A stretch of DNA of 64,000 nucleotides from an uncultured Prevotellaceae bacterium (GCA_900319225.1 ONNV01000008.1:52921-116920); one strand, 5' to 3'. Positions 54,979 through 63,810 are shown, counted from the stretch's first letter. Notes: generated by a model from the sequence alone, not told the origin. A program made the numbers and translations.

Positions 54979-55012
54979 TTGCAAAAGTAAAGAAAAAGGC
55001 CTAAATTTGCAA
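54979..55012. promoter_or_regulatory. Superimposed divergent promoters, transketolase and phosphatase
   Basis: Plus strand: TTG 54979-54981, 20 bases, TAAATTTG 55002-55009 for transketolase. Minus strand: TTG 55012-55010, 20 bases, TACTTTTG 54989-54982 for the phosphatase. Each -7 box touches the other promoter's -33, so both occupy the same 34 bp and polymerase can bind only one at a time. Confidence 0.8.
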
Positions 55013-55048
55013 GCTACTGCGAAAATTCAAACTAAACAAATTATAACA

Positions 55049-57064
55049 ATGAACAGTAAAGAATTGATGAACAAGGCAGCCGACAATATCCGTATTCTGG
55101 CTGCATCTATGGTCGAGAAGGCCAAGTCCGGTCACCCCGGTGGTGCTATGGGTGGCGCTGATTTCATTAACGTGCTTTTCAGCGAGTTCCTGGAGTATGA
55201 TCCCCGCAACATGAAGTTTGAGGGTCGTGACCGTTTCTTCCTGGATCCCGGCCATATGGCTCCTATGCTTTACTCTCAGCTTGCTCTTACCGGCAAGTTC
55301 TCAATGGAGGAGCTGGCCACTCTGCGTCAGTGGGGCTCACCCGTAACCGGTCACCCCGAACTGGAGGTTGCACGCGGTATTGAGAACACCTCAGGTCCTC
55401 TTGGTCAGGGCCACGTATTTGCCGTAGGTGCCGCTATCGCTGAGAAGCATCTGGCAGCCGTACTGGGTGAGGAGGTTATGAACCACAAGATCTACGCCTA
55501 CATCTCTGACGGTGGTATCCAGGAGGAGATCTCACAGGGCGCAGGCCGTATTGCCGGAACTCTTGGTCTTGACAACCTCATCATGTTCTATGATTCAAAT
55601 GATATCCAGCTCTCAACCGAGACCAAGGTCGTAACCGCCGAGGATACAGCCGCCAAGTATCGTGCATGGGGTTGGAACGTATATGAAATCAACGGTAATG
55701 ACGTTGACCAGATCCGTTGTGCTCTCACCATGGCTCAGAACGCCAATGGCAAACCGACCCTTATCATCGGTAAGTGCATCATGGGTAAGGGTGCCCTCAA
55801 GGCCGATGGTACCAGCTACGAGCGTAACTGCAAGACTCACGGTGCTCCTCTGGGTGGTGACGCTTACGTTAACACCATCAAGGCTCTGGGCGGTGATCCC
55901 GAGAATCCTTTCCAGATCTTCCCCGAGGTAAAGAAGCTCTATGCTGACCGTGCCAAGGAGCTCCGCAAGATCATGGATGCCAAGTATGCCCGCAAGGCCG
56001 CTTGGGAGAAGGCTAACCCTGAGAAGGCCGCCCTGCTCAAGGAGTGGTTCAGCGGCAAGGCTCCCAAGGTTGACTGGAGCAAGGTTGAGCAGAAGCCCGA
56101 TGACGCCACACGTTCAGCTTCAGCTGCAGTTCTGAGCCAGCTCGCACAGCAGGTTCCCAACATGATCTGCGCAAGTGCTGACCTGAGCAACTCAGATAAG
56201 ACCGACGGCTTCCTCAAGTATACAACCAACATGGTTAAGGGTGACTTCAGCGGTGCATTCTTCCAGGCTGGTGTAGCCGAGCTCACCATGGCTTGCTGCT
56301 GCATCGGTATGGCTCTGCACGGTGGTGTCATCCCCGCTTGCGGTACCTTCTTTGTATTCTCAGACTACATGAAGCCTGCCGTACGTATGGCCGCCCTCAT
56401 GGAGCTCCCCGTTAAGTTCATCTGGACTCACGATGCATTCCGCGTAGGTGAGGACGGTCCTACACATGAGCCCGTTGAGCAGGAGGCACAGATCCGTCTC
56501 ATGGAGAAGCTCAAGACTCACAAGGGCAAGAACTCAATGCTTGTTCTGCGTCCCGCTGACAGCGACGAGACCACTCAGGCTTGGAAGCTCGCTATGGAGA
56601 ATACCACTTCACCTACAGGTCTTATCCTGAGCCGTCAGAACATCAAGACTCTGCCCGCAGGTAATGACTACAGCCAGGCTGCCAAGGGTGCTTACATCGT
56701 TGCAGGTTCAGACGCTGACTTTGACGTAATCCTGCTCGCTTCAGGTTCAGAGGTATCAACTCTGGTTGCCGGTGCTGAGCTCCTGCGCAAGGACGGTATC
56801 AAGTGCCGCATAGTAAGTGTTCCTTCCGAGGGCCTGTTCCGCAGTCAGTCTAAGGCTTACCAGCGCTCAATCCTGCCCGGTAACAAGAAGAAGTTCGGTC
56901 TCACTGCAGGTCTGCCTGTAACCCTTGAGGGTCTTGTAGGTGCCAGCGGTAAGGTTTGGGGTCTGAGCTCATTCGGTTTCTCTGCTCCTTACAAGGTGCT
57001 CGATGAGAAGCTGGGCTTCACCGCCGATAACGTATACAATCAGGTTAAGTCATTGCTCAAGTAA
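55049..57064 (+). CDS. tkt: Transketolase
   Basis: 671 residues. ThDP enzyme of the non-oxidative pentose phosphate pathway moving two-carbon units between ketoses and aldoses. KSGHPGGAMGGAD, the ThDP motif region GDGGIQEE-like SDGGIQEEISQGA, and DAFRVGEDGPTHEPVEQ are present. The frame is open 28 codons upstream but crosses the promoter; the ATG at 55049 (MNSKELMNKAADNIR) is the real start. Codon use is highly biased, as for an abundant protein. RpiB follows with a one-base overlap. Confidence 0.96.
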   Translation: MNSKELMNKAADNIRILAASMVEKAKSGHPGGAMGGADFINVLFSEFLEYDPRNMKFEGRDRFFLDPGHMAPMLYSQLALTGKFSMEELATLRQWGSPVTGHPELEVARGIENTSGPLGQGHVFAVGAAIAEKHLAAVLGEEVMNHKIYAYISDGGIQEEISQGAGRIAGTLGLDNLIMFYDSNDIQLSTETKVVTAEDTAAKYRAWGWNVYEINGNDVDQIRCALTMAQNANGKPTLIIGKCIMGKGALKADGTSYERNCKTHGAPLGGDAYVNTIKALGGDPENPFQIFPEVKKLYADRAKELRKIMDAKYARKAAWEKANPEKAALLKEWFSGKAPKVDWSKVEQKPDDATRSASAAVLSQLAQQVPNMICASADLSNSDKTDGFLKYTTNMVKGDFSGAFFQAGVAELTMACCCIGMALHGGVIPACGTFFVFSDYMKPAVRMAALMELPVKFIWTHDAFRVGEDGPTHEPVEQEAQIRLMEKLKTHKGKNSMLVLRPADSDETTQAWKLAMENTTSPTGLILSRQNIKTLPAGNDYSQAAKGAYIVAGSDADFDVILLASGSEVSTLVAGAELLRKDGIKCRIVSVPSEGLFRSQSKAYQRSILPGNKKKFGLTAGLPVTLEGLVGASGKVWGLSSFGFSAPYKVLDEKLGFTADNVYNQVKSLLK

Positions 57065-57492
57065 TGATAGGAATAGCAAGTGACCACGCTGCTTTCCCGC
57101 TAAAGCAGTTCGTGATAGAATACTTGAAGGAGAAGGGACTGGAGTTTAAGGACTACGGCACCTATACTCCCGATAGTTGCAACTATGCCGATTACGGCCA
57201 TGCACTGGCCCGTGGCATAGAGAACGGAGAGGTAGAGAAGGGTATAGCCATGTGCGGCAGTGGAGAGGGTATCTCCATGACTCTGAACAAGCATCAGGGT
57301 ATCCGCGCCGGACTCTGCTGGATTCCCGAGATTGCTCACCTCATCCGTCAGCACAATGATGCCAACGTACTTGTAATGCCCGGCCGTTTCATCGACAACG
57401 ATATGGCCCGCAAGATCATGGACGAGTACCTGACCACCCCCTTCGAAGGAGGTCGCCACCAGGCCCGCGTTGACAGCATTCCCGTAAAGTGA
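57064..57492 (+). CDS. rpiB: Ribose-5-phosphate isomerase B
   Basis: 142 residues. RpiB/LacAB family: SDHAAFPLK (6-14), CGSGEGISM (catalytic Cys64) and the NKHQGIRAG anion site. Interconverts ribose-5-phosphate and ribulose-5-phosphate, feeding transketolase. Coupled to tkt by TAATG and followed by a terminator at 57605. Confidence 0.95.
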   Translation: MIGIASDHAAFPLKQFVIEYLKEKGLEFKDYGTYTPDSCNYADYGHALARGIENGEVEKGIAMCGSGEGISMTLNKHQGIRAGLCWIPEIAHLIRQHNDANVLVMPGRFIDNDMARKIMDEYLTTPFEGGRHQARVDSIPVK

Positions 57493-57921
57493 AAAATACC
57501 ACCGCACCTGCGTTACCCCATGCGTGACCCAAATCCGCACAAGGTTTCCAGCTAGCTCCACCCTAGGTGCACAAAGGTTTCCAGCTGCACCCAGTAAAAC
57601 TAAGCCCCGACAGCAAAGCGTTGTCGGGGTTTAGTTTTACCCGGCCTGGAAGGCCGGCAGAGCGGAGCGGTATGAAATAAAATGGAATTTTTACGTAAGC
57701 CAAACGAATAAAGGGAACTTGTTCACTTTATCGTGGCGTGTAAAAATCGGGTAAGGCCAATACCGCGGAACGGGTTTGGGGCGTCGCCGCCCCAAACTAA
57801 AAAAAGGTAAAATGATTCTAATACAAAATACGGTTTCCAGTTAACGACTTTTTAGGCCCTTTGGGCCATAAAAGTCAAAAACTACCGAGCGCCAAAGGCG
57901 CGAGCCCCCGCCGCATAACCA
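57493..57921. other. Hairpin-rich 430-bp intergenic region
   Basis: No ORF. The left part has a direct repeat of AAGGTTTCCAGCT (57541 and 57575) and, at 57508-57519, the 12-mer CACCTGCGTTAC, close to an array A spacer. Then a chain of hairpins: 57594-57640, 57641-57657 (CCGGCC stem), an imperfect one near 57708-57736, a perfect 10-bp stem 57774-57783/57788-57797 with TCGC loop, 57846-57876 (GACTTTT...GGCCC) and 57889-57901 (GCGCC stem). The last could end the GH43 transcript on the minus strand (T run after it). Looks like an old mobile palindromic element or a structured RNA. Confidence 0.6.
57605..57638 (+). terminator. Intrinsic terminator after tkt-rpiB
   Basis: CCCCGACA (57605-57612) pairs with TGTCGGGG (57622-57629), then TTTAGTTTT. 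The stem continues outward to 57594-57640 with GTAAAACTAA pairing TTAGTTTTAC. Confidence 0.75.
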
Positions 57922-59574
57922 TTACTTAAACTGGAAATCCAAAAGCGAACAAATGGACTTCTCCTTACTCTCCGATGAGAATACAAAGTACACCGCGTGC
58001 TTCCCGCTAAACTCTCCCAACTCCGCCAGCTTAACGCCAATCTCCGTAGGCTTCTGAGCCATACCAGCCTTAATCTCAATCTGCCCCAGCACCTTGCCGC
58101 CCTGAGACTCCCAAGGCCTATCAATCATAACGGTAATTGTACCGTCCACCCCCTCAGGAATAAGGTTAAGCAACAGCTTTACGTTCTTGCGTCCTGCAGT
58201 GGCATCAAAGTTGAAATACTTGTAACCCACAATAGAACCGTCAGTGTTGTTGACTACAGGATTGGTATTATTGACCAGATCGTAGGGCTTGTCAAACTTG
58301 CTGTCGGTTCCGTATGTGGCCGCCACGTATGATCCAAAGAATGTGTTGTTGGGCCACTCATGGATAGCCAGCCTGGGGCCGGTATACCAGCATGCAAGAC
58401 CTGCCGAGTGGCGCTCCAGCGGATCCAATCCGTCAAGAGAGAAACCCTCAGAGTTGTACTCACCCTCCGATATCTCAACCTTGCCGCCGGGACCCGGAGT
58501 AACCTTGACCGTGATGGGTGCAACCATTGCCTGGCGCGCATACTCATCGGTACCGGTCTGACGGTGATAGAATACGTACCACTGTCCGTTAATCTCACAT
58601 ATTCCGCCGTGTGTGTTGCCATCAATCGTACCTGATGCGATAGGCTCACCCTTCTCATTGATCTCACGTCCACGGCCATCTATTACAGTACCGCCGTAGG
58701 TCCAGGGGCCCAGAGGGTTGTCGCTGTATGCGTAGGCCAGAGTATAGTTCGATGAAGGCAGACCGAACTCACCCTCCAGAGTGAATCGGCTGTATATGAA
58801 TACATACTTATCCTGGATCTTACGTATTGATGATGCCTCAAAGAACTTGAACACGCCGTCCATGTATCGGCCGGGAACCATATCCTCTACAATCTTTGTA
58901 CCCGGCTTTACAGTTGCCATGGTGGCAGGGTCAAGCTCTGCTGCATATGAGCGCTCAAATCCCCAGTAACCGTAAATCCTGCCGTCATCATCCACAAACA
59001 CTGCGGGGTCAAATGCCAGCACGCCATCGGCGCGGTTGGGGTTCTCCTTGCTCCAGTTGCAGACCTCAAACGGGCCGTCAGGGCGTGAACTCTTGGCTAT
59101 GAGGCCGTTTCTGCCACCCTCCTGGTCATTGGGGTAGAGATAGTAGGTCTTGGAGCCGTCAGGGGCTGTAACCAGAGTCACGTCAGGGGCAAACAGGACG
59201 TCCGCCAGGCCGCTGCGGCTTATAGGGTTGCCCTGTGCGTTCTTGTCTACCTTAAGAATTTCACCGTCATAACGCCAGTGATGCAGGTCCTCAACGGGTG
59301 CAGACCATACCACAAGCTCACGTCCGCAGTAGTCGGTGATGCGGCTGTCATGTGATCCGTATACATAAACACGCTGCTTGCCCGGATTATCGGGATCCTC
59401 AAATACATAAGGCTCGCCGTCGGGGATATGCTCCCATAAGGGCATGAATGGGTTTCCAACTGTCATAAGTTCCTTCTCCTGTTTTCCGGCCTGTCCGGCA
59501 CATGATACTGTCATGGCTGCGATTCCGGCAATTGCCATCGACAACCATGTAAGTCCTCTGTTAAGTCTCGTCAT
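57922..59574 (-). CDS. GH43-type glycosidase lipoprotein with C-terminal CBM6-like domain
   Basis: 550 residues. Signal with Cys25 after MTVS suggests lipidation. Five-bladed propeller of family 43 (about 45-380): DPNG-type start replaced by GEPYVFEDPD with YGSHD, FAPDVTL and GTIDGNTHGG blades, and the acid/base Glu likely in EASSIRKI. Residues about 400-550 form a beta-sandwich like CBM6 (YFNFDATAGRKN, LDFQFK end). Probably a beta-xylosidase or arabinofuranosidase acting at the surface or in the periplasm. No SusCD pair nearby, so not a classical PUL. Confidence 0.88.
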   Translation of the reverse strand: MTRLNRGLTWLSMAIAGIAAMTVSCAGQAGKQEKELMTVGNPFMPLWEHIPDGEPYVFEDPDNPGKQRVYVYGSHDSRITDYCGRELVVWSAPVEDLHHWRYDGEILKVDKNAQGNPISRSGLADVLFAPDVTLVTAPDGSKTYYLYPNDQEGGRNGLIAKSSRPDGPFEVCNWSKENPNRADGVLAFDPAVFVDDDGRIYGYWGFERSYAAELDPATMATVKPGTKIVEDMVPGRYMDGVFKFFEASSIRKIQDKYVFIYSRFTLEGEFGLPSSNYTLAYAYSDNPLGPWTYGGTVIDGRGREINEKGEPIASGTIDGNTHGGICEINGQWYVFYHRQTGTDEYARQAMVAPITVKVTPGPGGKVEISEGEYNSEGFSLDGLDPLERHSAGLACWYTGPRLAIHEWPNNTFFGSYVAATYGTDSKFDKPYDLVNNTNPVVNNTDGSIVGYKYFNFDATAGRKNVKLLLNLIPEGVDGTITVMIDRPWESQGGKVLGQIEIKAGMAQKPTEIGVKLAELGEFSGKHAVYFVFSSESKEKSICSLLDFQFK

Positions 59575-59606
59575 TTTTTTTGGTTAGGGTTATCTGTTCT
59601 GAGTCA

Positions 59607-59614
59607 CGAAGATA
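59607..59614 (-). promoter_or_regulatory. Possible -7 box for the GH43 gene
   Basis: The minus strand reads TATCTTCG, one mismatch from consensus, 32 bases before the ATG at 59574. Confidence 0.4.
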
Positions 59615-59626
59615 CGTTATTTCCTC

Positions 59627-59661
59627 AATGTGGAAAAGGGGACAGTCCCCTTTTCCACATT
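59627..59661. repeat. Perfect 35-bp palindrome, left copy (REP-like)
   Basis: Arms 59627-59643 and 59645-59661 are exact reverse complements around one central A; the centre reads GGGGACAGTCCCC and the outer part AATGTGGAAAA. Identical to 60339-60373. The GGGGAC core recalls RAYT-associated REP elements. It lies between the divergent GH43 and LolA-like genes. Confidence 0.95.
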
Positions 59662-59674
59662 TTGATTTTTTTAC

Positions 59675-59682
59675 TACATTCG
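59675..59682 (+). promoter_or_regulatory. Possible -7 box for the LolA-like gene
   Basis: TACATTCG, one mismatch from consensus, 25 bases before the ATG at 59708. The palindrome ends 13 bases upstream, covering the -33 region. Confidence 0.4.
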
Positions 59683-59707
59683 CACAAAAGGACTAAACAA
59701 TTAAGCT

Positions 59708-60328
59708 ATGAAGAAAGTATTACTGATGGCGGTAACCGCCTTGATGAGTGTAACTACATTATTTGCTCAGTCAGCAGAGGAGATCGTTTCACGTATGGAT
59801 GCGGAGATGGAGAAGCATAACAGTGAAGGTTTCATTATGACTATGGACATTAAGATCCTTCTGGTGGGCAATATCTCAACCCAAATCATGTCTTTAGGTG
59901 ATAAGTACTGTGGACGTTTGGCCGATGGCGGAACCGTAACATGGGGTGACGGAGAGACCACCTGGACTTATGACGCCAACAAGAATGAGCTCACTATTGA
60001 TAATGCGTCCAAGAATGCGGGAGCAGAATCAAATGCCGATGATATGCTGTCGGGAATCACCAAAGGTTATGACGTTAAGCTAAAGAGTGAAACAGACAAT
60101 GCGTGGTATCTCAAGTGCAAGAAATCCAAGGATAACAAGTCTAAGGATGATCCCAAGAAGATGAATCTTGTAGTGGATAAAGCCACCTATTATCCTATCA
60201 GCCTTTCATCCAAAGTCGCTATTGCTTCTGTCACAATACATGATGTCTCATTTGGCGTAACTGAGGATCAGGTTACTTTCAATCCTGATGCCTATCCGAC
60301 CGCCAAAATCATCGATAAGCGTCAATAA
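59708..60328 (+). CDS. LolA-like outer membrane lipoprotein carrier protein
   Basis: 206 residues with a signal peptide (VLLMAVTALMSVTTLFAQ). The rest is the LolA/LolB half-barrel: AEEIVSRMDAEMEKH, a TWTYDANKNEL strand pair and a C-terminal SFGVTEDQVTFNPDAYP. LolA ferries lipoproteins across the periplasm, but many Bacteroidetes LolA-fold paralogues have other cargo; no LolB or LolCDE neighbour is present. Framed by two identical palindromes, it forms a small isolated cassette. Confidence 0.85.
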   Translation: MKKVLLMAVTALMSVTTLFAQSAEEIVSRMDAEMEKHNSEGFIMTMDIKILLVGNISTQIMSLGDKYCGRLADGGTVTWGDGETTWTYDANKNELTIDNASKNAGAESNADDMLSGITKGYDVKLKSETDNAWYLKCKKSKDNKSKDDPKKMNLVVDKATYYPISLSSKVAIASVTIHDVSFGVTEDQVTFNPDAYPTAKIIDKRQ

Positions 60329-60338
60329 AAATGTGGAA

Positions 60339-60373
60339 AATGTGGAAAAGGGGACAGTCCCCTTTTCCACATT
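60339..60373. repeat. Perfect 35-bp palindrome, right copy (REP-like)
   Basis: Arms 60339-60355 and 60357-60373 around a central A at 60356, identical to 59627-59661. An extra partial arm (AAATGTGGAA) precedes it at about 60329. It lies in the 45-base gap between two convergent stop codons and ends one base before the DUF4153 stop, so it may also act as a terminator. Confidence 0.95.
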
Positions 60374-62182
60374 TTAATAGAACAGCGGCCCTGTGACGCG
60401 AATGTAACCCTCCTTGCCGTCGTGGCGCAGGTGGAAAGTGTCAAGGAACAGGATTACCTTGGCAGGTACATTCAAGTCCGATGCACCCACAAGCGTGCCG
60501 GTTAAACTGACAACATGATTGAAATCATCCTTGATGATATTGTCTGGCGTCATCTCTTCCTGCAATGCCCGCAGCTGTGAGATCGGAATCCGGAACTCAT
60601 ACTTAAGTGTCCTTGATGAACGGTCAATCTCAAACTCCACAGGCAGTTCTACTGTAAGAATTTCATCCTTTATGCAATCCTTTCCCAAGTCGGTATTATA
60701 CTCGTACAGGCACATCCTTGATGCGTTCTGTGGAATATCAAAACCTGTGTCTCCAAGTATGCTGCGGTAACGGTGAATCTCCACATGCCCGTCTTTACCA
60801 TCCTCTGGAGTTGCATCAGGAATACGTCCGGTAAGTACGCCTGTGTCAATGATATCCGCTACTGATTGGCGTGAGAACTGACTCTTGAGGTAGTCAATTC
60901 GGCTGTCCAGCTTATGTGATACCTTTGAGTCCAGTGTGCTAAGGAACTTGCCGTACTCATCATCACCCATGGCAGTTCCGTCCCATCCGTTCTCCTGCAG
61001 CATCGCAGTGACCTTGCCGGTGAGATTCTTCCTGACGCAGGTAGAAACGTTGACAGGCAGCAGCGTAATTAGAGCGAATGCCAATACGAATGACACCGGA
61101 ATCCACATAATCCCCGCATTACGCTTTATGATAAGTATAATGCATACGGCATAACACCACAGGTTGAATACCACCAGATAGACGCGCAGTATGGTAATCC
61201 CGTAGTCCGATATTCGGCGCGCAATACCTATGCTCATAAGAAGCAGCAACGGCAGCATCAGCTGCGGCATACGTCTGGTTATGAACTTGACCGCCATTCT
61301 GTTCCAACCCGATGTACTCTGAGAAGCCTTTTCAACATAAGGATAGACCATCATAAATAGTATCACCATAGCTGCCATAGAGGCAGTAACCAGCCACGAC
61401 ACCCAGCCATCAGGCAGCTGCCATGTAACGAGAATCTTGGTCGCGTAGCAGTAGAGTGTGATAAGGTATGCCGCAGCAATAGGCATGAACAGCCTGGTCA
61501 CAGCATTCCCAATCAACCCCGGCATTGGCATCGGCTTATCATCATGCTTAAACGTGCCGCCCGGAATTCCCTGGATAACCAGAATGGGAGCCAGCAGGCA
61601 GAAACAGAGGATGGCCACATTACTATAGCAGTGGGAGCTTACAAACACTCCGAACAGCTTTTCAATTGCAAGGGCAAGCAACTCCAATCCTCCGCACACG
61701 ATGCCGCTTACCACAAGTGCCGTTGCAACCGCACCCGCAGAACGTAGACCAAAGTTCCAGAACGCCACATCGGTCTTGTCCTTAAGGAATGAGAGTACCG
61801 CCAGCGATACTGTCAGCGCCGTAACAAGAGCCCCCATCACATATTTGTAAGGCGCATATACCGTCATCTCATAATTGCACATAAGCAATACGCTTACGCC
61901 AATCCATGCCAAGTGAATCAGTGCAGCCACCACTTTGTAACCCCATTTGCCGGCATGCTCCTCAAGCCAGAGTGAAAGGCTGAGTGACAGCAGCAGCCCC
62001 GTAGAAGGATACCAGGAGATAAAGAACCTCCATTTCTCAGCAGGATAATTATAGCCCTTATACTCCAGAAACATCATGCACGCCGTCAACGCAACAGCAA
62101 ACGCCACCGTCAGCGGAAACCTCTCAATGCTCCGCCTGATAGCCTTAACCAACTCTATTGTCCTTTCCTTTAAACTATTCAT
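60374..62182 (-). CDS. DUF4153 membrane protein
   Basis: About 602 residues. Around eleven membrane helices in the first 375 residues with the DUF4153 pattern (YPSTGLLLSLSLSLWLEE, AKILVTWQLPDGWVSWLV), then a soluble C-terminal half of about 220 residues. Function unknown. The frame is open 13 codons further upstream, but that part overlaps the preceding gene; the ATG at 62182 lies 11 bases after its stop. Last gene of a four-gene operon headed by a membrane protein and a winged-helix regulator. Confidence 0.85.
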   Translation of the reverse strand: MNSLKERTIELVKAIRRSIERFPLTVAFAVALTACMMFLEYKGYNYPAEKWRFFISWYPSTGLLLSLSLSLWLEEHAGKWGYKVVAALIHLAWIGVSVLLMCNYEMTVYAPYKYVMGALVTALTVSLAVLSFLKDKTDVAFWNFGLRSAGAVATALVVSGIVCGGLELLALAIEKLFGVFVSSHCYSNVAILCFCLLAPILVIQGIPGGTFKHDDKPMPMPGLIGNAVTRLFMPIAAAYLITLYCYATKILVTWQLPDGWVSWLVTASMAAMVILFMMVYPYVEKASQSTSGWNRMAVKFITRRMPQLMLPLLLLMSIGIARRISDYGITILRVYLVVFNLWCYAVCIILIIKRNAGIMWIPVSFVLAFALITLLPVNVSTCVRKNLTGKVTAMLQENGWDGTAMGDDEYGKFLSTLDSKVSHKLDSRIDYLKSQFSRQSVADIIDTGVLTGRIPDATPEDGKDGHVEIHRYRSILGDTGFDIPQNASRMCLYEYNTDLGKDCIKDEILTVELPVEFEIDRSSRTLKYEFRIPISQLRALQEEMTPDNIIKDDFNHVVSLTGTLVGASDLNVPAKVILFLDTFHLRHDGKEGYIRVTGPLFY

Positions 62183-62193
62183 ACCTGTACTGT

Positions 62194-62769
62194 CTAAAAC
62201 TGTCCTACAATTATTGTCCACTCAAGAGAGTTCTTGGGCAAGATGATAGAATAGAACCTGTCTACTCCCACTATAAAATCCTCAGGCACACCTCTTGAAT
62301 TATAGATACTCCTTATTGTGTCATAATGCAGGTCTGATCTATGAGCCATATAGTATATGTTGTATCTCTCGTCGTCATCCTTATACCAGAAATGATAATC
62401 CTCATATCCGCTTGCATATTCAAGTCGGACCGATGGTTCACAGGCTTTCTCCAATCTGTCATAGAATGAACTTTCTGGGACGGATTCAAACTCCACCTTT
62501 ATAGTGTCGATATAATCTCCCAGGAACCAGTTTGTCTCCATTATTGTTTCCTTTACCTTGTACGGAGGAAACTCCATCCCTGCAAAACCTTCAACAATCT
62601 CCTTTTGTGCTCCGGTAGGATTCCTTTTGTATCTGTTTACAGTTATCCTGTCGTAAATGACTATGAATAGAATCAGTCCGATGAGTACTACCAGAAAATT
62701 CCGTAGACGCCCTCCGCGCCCCTTCTTTTCAACGAAACGTGTATATTCGTCCTTTTCCATTGCCATCAT
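62194..62769 (-). CDS. Single-pass membrane protein, function unknown
   Basis: 191 residues: a basic cytoplasmic start (KKGRGGRLR), one membrane helix (about 25-42, FLVVLIGLILFIVIYD) and an extracytoplasmic domain of about 145 residues rich in Tyr and acidic residues (YASGYEDYHFWYKDDDERYN). No family recognised. Start overlaps the regulator stop (TAATG); probably a partner of the DUF4153 protein. Confidence 0.75.
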   Translation of the reverse strand: MMAMEKDEYTRFVEKKGRGGRLRNFLVVLIGLILFIVIYDRITVNRYKRNPTGAQKEIVEGFAGMEFPPYKVKETIMETNWFLGDYIDTIKVEFESVPESSFYDRLEKACEPSVRLEYASGYEDYHFWYKDDDERYNIYYMAHRSDLHYDTIRSIYNSRGVPEDFIVGVDRFYSIILPKNSLEWTIIVGQF

Positions 62770-63068
62770 TATTGCTGTTTAAGGTTGAGTAATGAACTGA
62801 GCGCCTCAATGTGAGCACTGAATGCCTTGCGTCCTGCATCGGTAACGGAGTAGGAGGTGTTGGGCTTGCGGCCGATGAACTGCTTCTGCGTCTCGATGTA
62901 TCCCAGTTCCTCCAGCGCCCGGATGTGACTTGCCAGGTTGCCGTCCGATACCCCCAGCATCCCCTTGAGGGTGTTGAAATCGGACTGCCCCGAAGCGGTC
63001 AGCACCGACATTATTCCAAGCCGCACACGGCTCTCAAACGCCTTGTCAAGATTCTCAATAGCGGTCAT
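62769..63068 (-). CDS. Winged-helix transcriptional regulator (HTH_34 type)
   Basis: 99 residues, a compact winged helix: VRLGIMSVLTASGQSDFNTL, recognition helix SDGNLASHIRALEELG and wing KQFIGRKPNTSYSVTDAG. Family members regulate adjacent membrane protein operons and have no ligand domain. Likely autoregulator of this operon. Starts six bases after the preceding stop. Confidence 0.92.
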   Translation of the reverse strand: MTAIENLDKAFESRVRLGIMSVLTASGQSDFNTLKGMLGVSDGNLASHIRALEELGYIETQKQFIGRKPNTSYSVTDAGRKAFSAHIEALSSLLNLKQQ

Positions 63069-63074
63069 CGGACA

Positions 63075-63719
63075 TTATTGTTTGCGGTCAAACCAGATCT
63101 TGAACCATATGCCCCAGATAAGATGCAGTATGCAGAACCCGATGGTCCAGAACATCAAACCAAGAGGAGAAACTGCCAATGCCGCAATTCCAAGGGCAAT
63201 CTCAGCATATCCAAAATATTTGGTAATGGAAATCCTGAATGCGATAGGGGAGATGAGCACCAGTGCCAGGCCGTAGAACAACAGCATAAAGCCCGGAATC
63301 AGATTCCACAGTCCGTTGATAAGAGGCGTTAGACAAACCAATCCGCCCACCACCATTGCAGTAAAGAAATTGCCCAACAGACGCCGAGCCCCTGCATCGA
63401 GTTTGAATTCCATGCCGCAACGCTCTGCTCTGCGCTTAGACATAAGCCAAACAGTCATGAATGCCGCACAGAAAACAGCCGCACATATAATGGCCACTAT
63501 AAAGAATGTTCCCCAGTCAAACAGCCATATAGGTTCAGTCCATGCTCCTAAAAGCGGATTTACCGTCCCGTAAAGAACCAGACTGATTGTCACAGCTCCA
63601 AGCAAAGCCCAAACTGCCGCAATAATTCCAGCCGTCCCGTCCAGAAACATCACCTTCTGTGACCGCTCCATCATCTCCCTGATATCACTAAGTGTCTCCC
63701 GAATCTCCTGTTCCTTCAT
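63075..63719 (-). CDS. Small polytopic membrane protein, function unknown
   Basis: About 214 residues from the ATG at 63719. A short amphipathic N-terminus (EIRETLSDIREMMERSQKV) precedes six hydrophobic helices in pairs. The frame is open 26 codons upstream but that part lies in the promoter. Commonly found with an HTH_34 regulator in Bacteroidetes. First gene of the operon ending at 60374. Confidence 0.8.
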   Translation of the reverse strand: MKEQEIRETLSDIREMMERSQKVMFLDGTAGIIAAVWALLGAVTISLVLYGTVNPLLGAWTEPIWLFDWGTFFIVAIICAAVFCAAFMTVWLMSKRRAERCGMEFKLDAGARRLLGNFFTAMVVGGLVCLTPLINGLWNLIPGFMLLFYGLALVLISPIAFRISITKYFGYAEIALGIAALAVSPLGLMFWTIGFCILHLIWGIWFKIWFDRKQ

Positions 63720-63752
63720 AATAAATTCAAATTTGAAAAGTACTTTGCGCCA

Positions 63753-63784
63753 CAAAGTAAATGCAAACAAATCAAACAACCAAA
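63753..63784 (-). promoter_or_regulatory. Promoter of the membrane protein-regulator-DUF4153 operon
   Basis: On the minus strand TTTG (63784-63781), 20 bases, TTACTTTG (63760-63753), one mismatch in the -7. Leader about 28 nt. Confidence 0.5.
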
Positions 63785-63810
63785 CAAATCCGCACAAATC
63801 TTTCCCTTTG

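Noticed and set aside
57774-57797. Terminator for the tkt-rpiB operon
   Set aside because: The hairpin is followed by A residues on the plus strand; the better terminator is at 57605-57638.
57922-59574. Polysaccharide utilisation locus around the GH43 gene
   Set aside because: No SusC/SusD pair, sensor or other glycosidases adjoin; the gene stands alone.
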